Assembly (NCBI GenBank): GCA_046048295.1
Contig: JBJOGJ010000125.1
Span: 1-11,137 of the forward strand
Length of the DNA stretch: 11,137 nucleotides
Direction: 5' to 3'
From: CBDCWA01 sp046048295
GTDB lineage: Bacteria > Pseudomonadota > Alphaproteobacteria > Rhizobiales > Hyphomicrobiaceae
Part shown: positions 7,697 through 11,137 of the stretch, in pieces
How the letters are laid out: each line of letters opens with the position of its first letter
Numbering within the stretch: the first letter of the stretch is position 1
Notes under the pieces: generated by a model
What the model was told of the DNA's origin: nothing
Database searches by the model: none
What the model saw: the letters and a program-made list of their open reading frames with translations, nothing else
Translations under genes and position numbers: made by a program

Positions 7697-8852
7697 GGCG
7701 GCTGATTGAGCCACGTCCTGCGAGCCGTGCGATTTCGCCTGTCCCGGCAAACAACGTCTTGAGAGTAATCTGGTCGATTGGCGGGCCACATTCGTTGTTG
7801 TGGGCGAGATAGGGTGCCATCAATGCGCGCAGTCTCTGCTCCCGCGACGGTCGCACGTCGTTGAGATCGGGAGGCGGGGCGTGCGAATGGCGCCGGAGCC
7901 ATAATGAGGACAGGCGCAGCACCTCCTGGGGGCAGCCCGCGTTGAGCGGCCCCTTCATCTGGACGATCTGATAACCAGATCGAGAGCGCAAGAAGCGAAT
8001 TTCGATGGTGGCAACGTGGGTGCCCAGGTGAGTCATTGAATAGAGCCGGCACTCGCCCTGCGCGAGGCTGTAGCTGTACGAGGCGACGCAGTTCTGCATG
8101 GCGGCGGCCTCCTCGACAAGCTGCTCGGGCAGAAGGATAGGCGCAATCCGATACTCACCGATGTCGTCGCCTGGCAACCAAGGGCTTTCGAGGCCCTCGG
8201 GGCCAAGATCGCACACGACGCGAACCTGCTGGGCCCAGGCCGCAGCGCGGGAAGCCGCCTTTTCGATCGAGATTTCGGGTGACCAGGGTTTTACGGTGCA
8301 GCGGCCGAACGGCAGGGGCGCGTGCCGCGAATTCCATGCATAGAGCGCCAAGACCAGGATGGCCGACTTGGAGATCGGGCGGCGCAGTGCAAACAAGCGA
8401 TGGTGTGAAGCGAGCCAGATTGCAAATTCCTCGCCGGCATACTGATGCGCAAGGTGGACCCGTGGCAGCCATGCACTGGCGATTTCGGCGTTTTCGGGAA
8501 CCAGACAGGTGAGGGCCCGGCCAGCCTCGGGTGACCAGCGCACATGGGGCAGGCGCGCCCGGCACGCTTCAGGCGGTATTCTTCGCAGGCAATAGGGGAG
8601 ACCGATGATTTCGCAGATGACGCGCAACGGGCTGCCTTCAACGGCGCAGCGCACAGCCTCACGTCGTGCCTTCAGCGGCCCGTACTTGGTGGCGAGAGCG
8701 AAGAAGACCAGAGGATGGGTGATCGCCAGCTGACCAACGCGCTCATCGAGCGAGGCGCATTCGGTCAGGCGTTTCGTATAGCGAGTTCCGAACTTGTCGA
8801 TCTGCGCTGCAGTCGGGCCACAGGCATCGGTATCGCCTAAATTCAGTTCCAT
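7683..8852 (-). CDS. PcfJ-domain protein of unknown function
   Basis: A 389-residue protein. The C-terminal half (about 240-320) carries the PcfJ-like signature: MQNCVASY (252-259) with the conserved Cys255, then VATIEI (280-285), then YQIVQMKGPLN (294-304). The family is named after a gene on the enterococcal conjugative plasmid pCF10 and is widespread, but its biochemical role is not known to me. The first 230 residues are helical, Ala/Arg-rich and Trp-containing, with several Cys, and I do not recognise a domain there. No signal peptide or membrane segment is evident. The start is well supported by AGGAG 8 nt before the ATG. It converges with the M16 gene (23 bp between stop codons) and diverges from the sigma-like/cold-shock operon, sharing a 245-bp upstream region with it. 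Confidence 0.82.
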   Translation of the reverse strand: MELNLGDTDACGPTAAQIDKFGTRYTKRLTECASLDERVGQLAITHPLVFFALATKYGPLKARREAVRCAVEGSPLRVICEIIGLPYCLRRIPPEACRARLPHVRWSPEAGRALTCLVPENAEIASAWLPRVHLAHQYAGEEFAIWLASHHRLFALRRPISKSAILVLALYAWNSRHAPLPFGRCTVKPWSPEISIEKAASRAAAWAQQVRVVCDLGPEGLESPWLPGDDIGEYRIAPILLPEQLVEEAAAMQNCVASYSYSLAQGECRLYSMTHLGTHVATIEIRFLRSRSGYQIVQMKGPLNAGCPQEVLRLSSLWLRRHSHAPPPDLNDVRPSREQRLRALMAPYLAHNNECGPPIDQITLKTLFAGTGEIARLAGRGSISRRLLR

Positions 8853-8924
8853 TTTCGCGGCTCCTATCGGAGGAAGCGTCCTTGTACAGGATCAGTGCAG
8901 GGATTTTGTGGCGCCCGGCAACAT

Positions 8925-8946
8925 CGCTCCGGACAACTATGGAGCG
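8925..8946. promoter_or_regulatory. Inverted repeat CGCTCC/GGAGCG in divergent control region
   Basis: A perfect 6-bp inverted repeat with a 10-nt spacer, about 75 bp upstream of the PcfJ-domain gene start. It could be a protein-binding site or a hairpin in a leader. The arms are short and GC-rich, so chance cannot be excluded. Confidence 0.3.
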
Positions 8947-8960
8947 CCGCGAGCCGCGCT

Positions 8961-9012
8961 AAATCGCCAATCGGGAGAAAATTTTCTCAATTATTTTTTC
9001 GGGTGGCGATTT
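8961..9012. promoter_or_regulatory. Nested inverted repeats, likely operator or structured leader
   Basis: AAATCGCCA (8961-8969) is repeated in inverted form as TGGCGATTT (9004-9012). Inside lies a perfect 14-bp palindrome, GAGAAAATTTTCTC (8975-8988), followed by an AT-rich run with six T at 8993-8998. The AT-rich core stands out in otherwise GC-rich DNA and sits between two divergent start codons. It is a good candidate for an operator or promoter region controlling one or both genes. I could not place a convincing -35/-10 pair on either strand. Confidence 0.5.
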
Positions 9013-9030
9013 CGGCAGTGACGGGTGGCT

Positions 9031-9058
9031 TCTTGTTGAAAGGGAGAAGGCAACAAGA
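9031..9058 (+). promoter_or_regulatory. Hairpin-forming repeat upstream of the sigma-like gene
   Basis: TCTTGTTG (9031-9038) and CAACAAGA (9051-9058) are perfect 8-bp inverted arms around a purine-rich 12-nt loop containing AGGGAG and AAGG. It ends 39 bases before the ATG at 9098. If transcribed it would be an RNA hairpin in the leader, possibly bound by a cold-shock-domain protein or acting on translation. It could equally be a DNA operator. Confidence 0.45.
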
Positions 9059-9097
9059 CCAAACGCAAATGTCGAAAAAGACGAGGGAGAAAGTCCA

Positions 9098-9865
9098 ATG
9101 CCGAAAACGGGCTTCCATGGTGGAACAGGTTCCTGCGGTTCGTTCGAAATCGGGAGCGGCCCAGGGATGCAGTCCATCGGTCCCGGCTCAAGCATGGCTG
9201 AAAACTGCGACAACTCCGGCCAAAGCGGCAATGGAAGTGGAGGCGATGCAAGGCCGCGCGAGGTTGGATCGGACCAGAACGACGGAGAGGATCGACGAAA
9301 AAGCAAACCAGACTGGTCGCGGATAGATCGAGACGCACTCAGCCGGCTCGGGCGGAGATGGAGGATTGAAATTTCGTCATGCCAGTATGTCGAGCTTTCG
9401 CGAGGTGGAATCGGGATCAACGACGCCGTGCAGGAGGGCATTGCCGCAGTGCTTGCACAAGAGGAGTTGCCGGAAACGCACGACGAACTCGTCGATCTGG
9501 TCGTCGCGCATTCACGCAGAACATGGAAGTCATGGACCAAGAGAATGCGCGAGCAGGGACGCAACCTGGATCTCTATGCGCCGACGCTCTCGACGATAGA
9601 ACTGTTCGATATAGTTTGTGAACGTGATGAGCATATGACGTTGCTGACCCGGCTCTATGCAGCGCTGGAGGACGTGCCGGAAGCGAAACTCGTTCTCTAT
9701 GCGATCCAATATCGCGGACTGCTTTTCCACGAAACCCGTCTGATCGCCGAAGAAACGAATTTGGAGGAACAACGGGTGACCAACCTGAAGCGGCGTATCG
9801 TGCGGCGCGCGCGCACGATAATGATCGAATTGACGACGGCGCATTTGGAAGGAGGTGCAGCATGA
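9098..9865 (+). CDS. Atypical sigma-70-like protein (putative)
   Basis: A 255-residue protein. Residues 1-72 are Gly/Ser/Asn/Asp-rich and probably disordered. Residues 75-155 resemble sigma region 2 (DAVQEGIAAVL at 109-119, then a Trp/Arg/Lys-rich helix near 140-150). Residues 184-240 resemble region 4: AALEDVPEAKLVLYAIQYRG, then a helix-turn-helix through about 236 ending in KRRIVRRAR. The match is by pattern only. It may be a divergent ECF-type sigma factor or a sigma-derived DNA-binding regulator. Start: AGGGAG lies 8 nt ahead of ATG 9098; the later ATG 9194 has no ribosome site. The stop overlaps the next start (ATGA), so the two proteins should be made together. The upstream repeats suggest dedicated control. 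No anti-sigma gene is recognisable nearby. Confidence 0.6.
   Translation: MPKTGFHGGTGSCGSFEIGSGPGMQSIGPGSSMAENCDNSGQSGNGSGGDARPREVGSDQNDGEDRRKSKPDWSRIDRDALSRLGRRWRIEISSCQYVELSRGGIGINDAVQEGIAAVLAQEELPETHDELVDLVVAHSRRTWKSWTKRMREQGRNLDLYAPTLSTIELFDIVCERDEHMTLLTRLYAALEDVPEAKLVLYAIQYRGLLFHETRLIAEETNLEEQRVTNLKRRIVRRARTIMIELTTAHLEGGAA
9849..9856 (+). promoter_or_regulatory. Strong ribosome binding site inside the upstream gene
   Basis: AAGGAGGT, a full Shine-Dalgarno match, lies 5 nt before the ATG at 9862 and within the end of the sigma-like gene. It fixes the start of the double cold-shock-domain protein. Together with the ATGA overlap it indicates coupled but efficient translation, perhaps in excess over the sigma-like protein. 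Confidence 0.8.
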
Positions 9866-10677
9866 TCGCTTTCGACCGAACACGCGGCATCGTCGTGAGC
9901 CCGGCAGAAGCGCCAAATGTCAACAGCCTGGATTTCCGTACGCGTGCAGCCGAATACGAGGAGGTCGCGAGCCTTTCGGCCAGCGAGCTAGCGGAACGGC
10001 ACGATCCCGAACTCGTCAAGCTTAGATTTCGGCAGTTGTTTGCGGCGGCAGAAGAGGATGGCACGGGTGCGGAAAGGGTGGCGGCGAACTACGCCACCAT
10101 CTCGGAGAGTTGGTGCGAAGAGCCGAATGCGCCGGCCTGTATGGACACCATGGAGGGGTTAGAACTCTTCGAGGTGGCTGGTGCGATCAAATGGTTCGAT
10201 GCTTCCAAAGGTTATGGTTTCATTGTGCCGGACAACGGAACGGAAGATGTGCTGCTACACGTGACTTGCCTCAGAGCAGGCGGCTACCAGACAGCATATG
10301 AAGGCGCGCGCGTTCACGTGCAATGCCTGCAGAGACCCAGGGGAAGGCAGGCCTTCAGGATTCTGTCCATGGACTGTAGTTCGGGAGTGCATCCAGCACA
10401 GCTGCCGCAGCGCACGCACTATATTGTGCAAGTCGAAAGCGATTGGGAACGAGCAATCGTCAAGTGGTTCAACAGGGTCCGTGGATTCGGTTTTCTTACC
10501 AGGGTGGATGGTGCGATCGATATTTTCATTCACATGGAAACTCTTCGACGGTTCGGATTCGCAGAGCTGAGGCCCGGTCAGGTGGTGCAAGTTCGATGGG
10601 GCAGCGGAAGCAAGGGGCGGGTGGCTGCGGAGTTGCGTCCCGATGACACGGAGCACACGCCGATTCTATCAAATTGA
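9862..10677 (+). CDS. Protein with two cold-shock domains and an unknown N-terminal region
   Basis: A 271-residue protein. Cold-shock domain 1 spans about 104-170: AGAIKWFDASKGYGFIVPD, with RNP1-like KGYGFI at 116-121 and a weaker RNP2-like VLLHV at 130-134. Domain 2 spans about 197-260: AIVKWFNRVRGFGFLTR, with RGFGFL at 207-212 and IFIHM at 221-225. Such domains bind single-stranded RNA or DNA. Tandem-CSD proteins are common in alphaproteobacteria, but they are usually shorter. Here about 100 extra N-terminal residues, acidic and helical, match nothing I recognise. The gene overlaps the sigma-like gene by 4 bp, so the two products probably act in one regulatory circuit, for example a nucleic-acid chaperone controlling sigma expression. 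That link is inferred from position. Confidence 0.9.
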   Translation: MIAFDRTRGIVVSPAEAPNVNSLDFRTRAAEYEEVASLSASELAERHDPELVKLRFRQLFAAAEEDGTGAERVAANYATISESWCEEPNAPACMDTMEGLELFEVAGAIKWFDASKGYGFIVPDNGTEDVLLHVTCLRAGGYQTAYEGARVHVQCLQRPRGRQAFRILSMDCSSGVHPAQLPQRTHYIVQVESDWERAIVKWFNRVRGFGFLTRVDGAIDIFIHMETLRRFGFAELRPGQVVQVRWGSGSKGRVAAELRPDDTEHTPILSN

Positions 10678-10946
10678 AATTTGACTCATTGAGGGGCTCG
10701 CGATGAAGTCAGACTGAATTCTGTCGCTTGGGTATAACTTATGCTTTTATTGAGTGGAAATGGGCTCTGAGATTGCGCTGACCGTACCGCCGCCCAGCCG
10801 TCCGTGCGAAATCCAAGCTTTGACATCAAGAATCGGATTGGAAATGCCGATCCGACCGGCCATCGTCCCGGCGGGTGATGAGCTATGGAGCGCGTGCAGT
10901 GGCGGTGGAATCAGCCGGGGAAAGGGCTCGATGGGAGGAAGCCTGG
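10678..10946. other. Intergenic region before ada
   Basis: About 270 bp with no convincing complete gene. A TTGACA sequence, a perfect -35 match, is at 10820-10825, but the hexamer 17 nt further on (AATGCC) is a poor -10. TATAAC at 10733-10738 has no good -35. No terminator with a U tract is visible after the cold-shock gene. In-frame alternative ada starts lie at 10878 (ATG) and 10899 (GTG), so the last 70 bases may be coding. Confidence 0.4.
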
Positions 10947-11137
10947 ATGTGGCAGGCGGTGTACTCGCGGGATCGTGGGGCTGACGGCTCGTTCGTGTAT
11001 GGCGTCAGATCGACGGGCGTGTATTGCAGACCGAGCTGCCCATCGCGGCGTCCGAAGCCCGAAAACATCGTCTTCTTCACGGCTATCAGTGCGGCCGAAG
11101 TGGCGGGATTCAGGTCGTGCAAGCGATGCCGACCGGA
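10947..11137 (+). CDS. ada: Ada N-terminal methylphosphotriester-DNA domain (3' end cut by window)
   Basis: The visible 63 residues are the zinc-binding N-terminal domain of Ada, which takes methyl groups from DNA phosphotriesters and becomes an activator of the adaptive response to alkylation. WQAV, YSRDRGADGSFVYGV and STGVYCRPSC are hallmark stretches. Cys27, Cys31, Cys58 and Cys61 have exactly the spacing of E. coli Cys38, Cys42, Cys69 and Cys72; Cys27 would be the methyl acceptor. ATG 10947 has the best ribosome site (GGGAGG, 8 nt upstream) but begins at the residue just before the family's conserved Trp. ATG 10878 or GTG 10899 would add 23 or 16 residues and may be the true start. Whether an AraC-type HTH or an O6-methylguanine methyltransferase domain follows cannot be seen. 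Confidence 0.92.
   Translation, partial: MWQAVYSRDRGADGSFVYGVRSTGVYCRPSCPSRRPKPENIVFFTAISAAEVAGFRSCKRCRP

Noticed and set aside
9069..9326. 86-residue plus-strand frame overlapping the start of the sigma-like gene (begins MSKKTREK)
   Set aside because: No ribosome site at a usable distance (nearest GGAG is over 20 nt away) and no recognisable domain; the 9098 frame has a good ribosome site and continues into sigma-like motifs. Kept in mind because the composition is not absurd.
10754..10984. 76-residue plus-strand frame before ada
   Set aside because: Overlaps the ada start in another frame, has low-complexity Gly/Ser content and no motif.
10883..11122. Minus-strand frame opposite ada
   Set aside because: Antisense to a textbook Ada zinc domain with exact cysteine spacing.

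Overview
The window is GC-rich bacterial DNA with short intergenic gaps and good Shine-Dalgarno sites. The style of its SelO, M16 peptidase, Ada and tandem cold-shock-domain proteins suggests an alphaproteobacterium, most likely a sphingomonad (Sphingomonas/Novosphingobium type). That assignment is inferred from protein style alone, since no rRNA, tRNA or other marker is present. I see no transposase, integrase, CRISPR array, tRNA or origin.

Layout. (1) 95-3991 (+) is one very large gene for an unusual four-part protein: an amidase_2/PGRP-type peptidoglycan amidase, a long Pro/Ala-rich linker, a glucosaminidase, a helical/TPR region, and a C-terminal trypsin-like serine protease. The active-site residues I can check in all three enzyme domains are present, but there is no signal peptide. 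(2) 4025-4594 (-) is a small exported rhodanese, convergent with the giant gene and divergent from the next pair. (3) 4747-6240 and 6265-7659 (+) are selO (protein AMPylase) and a zinc M16 peptidase, 24 bp apart and probably one operon. (4) 7683-8852 (-) is a PcfJ-domain protein of unknown role, convergent with the M16 gene over an 8-bp inverted repeat. (5) 8853-9097 is a 245-bp divergent control region unusually rich in inverted repeats. (6) 9098-9865 and 9862-10677 (+) form a translationally coupled pair: an atypical sigma-70-like protein and a protein with two cold-shock domains. (7) A partial ada gene (methylphosphotriester-DNA repair/response protein) begins near 10947 and runs off the right edge.

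How the parts may relate. The SelO, rhodanese and M16 genes look like ordinary redox and protein-quality housekeeping. Two parts stand out. One is the amidase-glucosaminidase-TPR-trypsin fusion, whose layout resembles a sensor, scaffold and protease effector, or a multi-warhead effector. The other is the sigma-like/double-CSD operon with its structured upstream region and the divergent PcfJ-domain gene, which looks like a small self-contained regulatory unit. No sequence evidence links the two parts.
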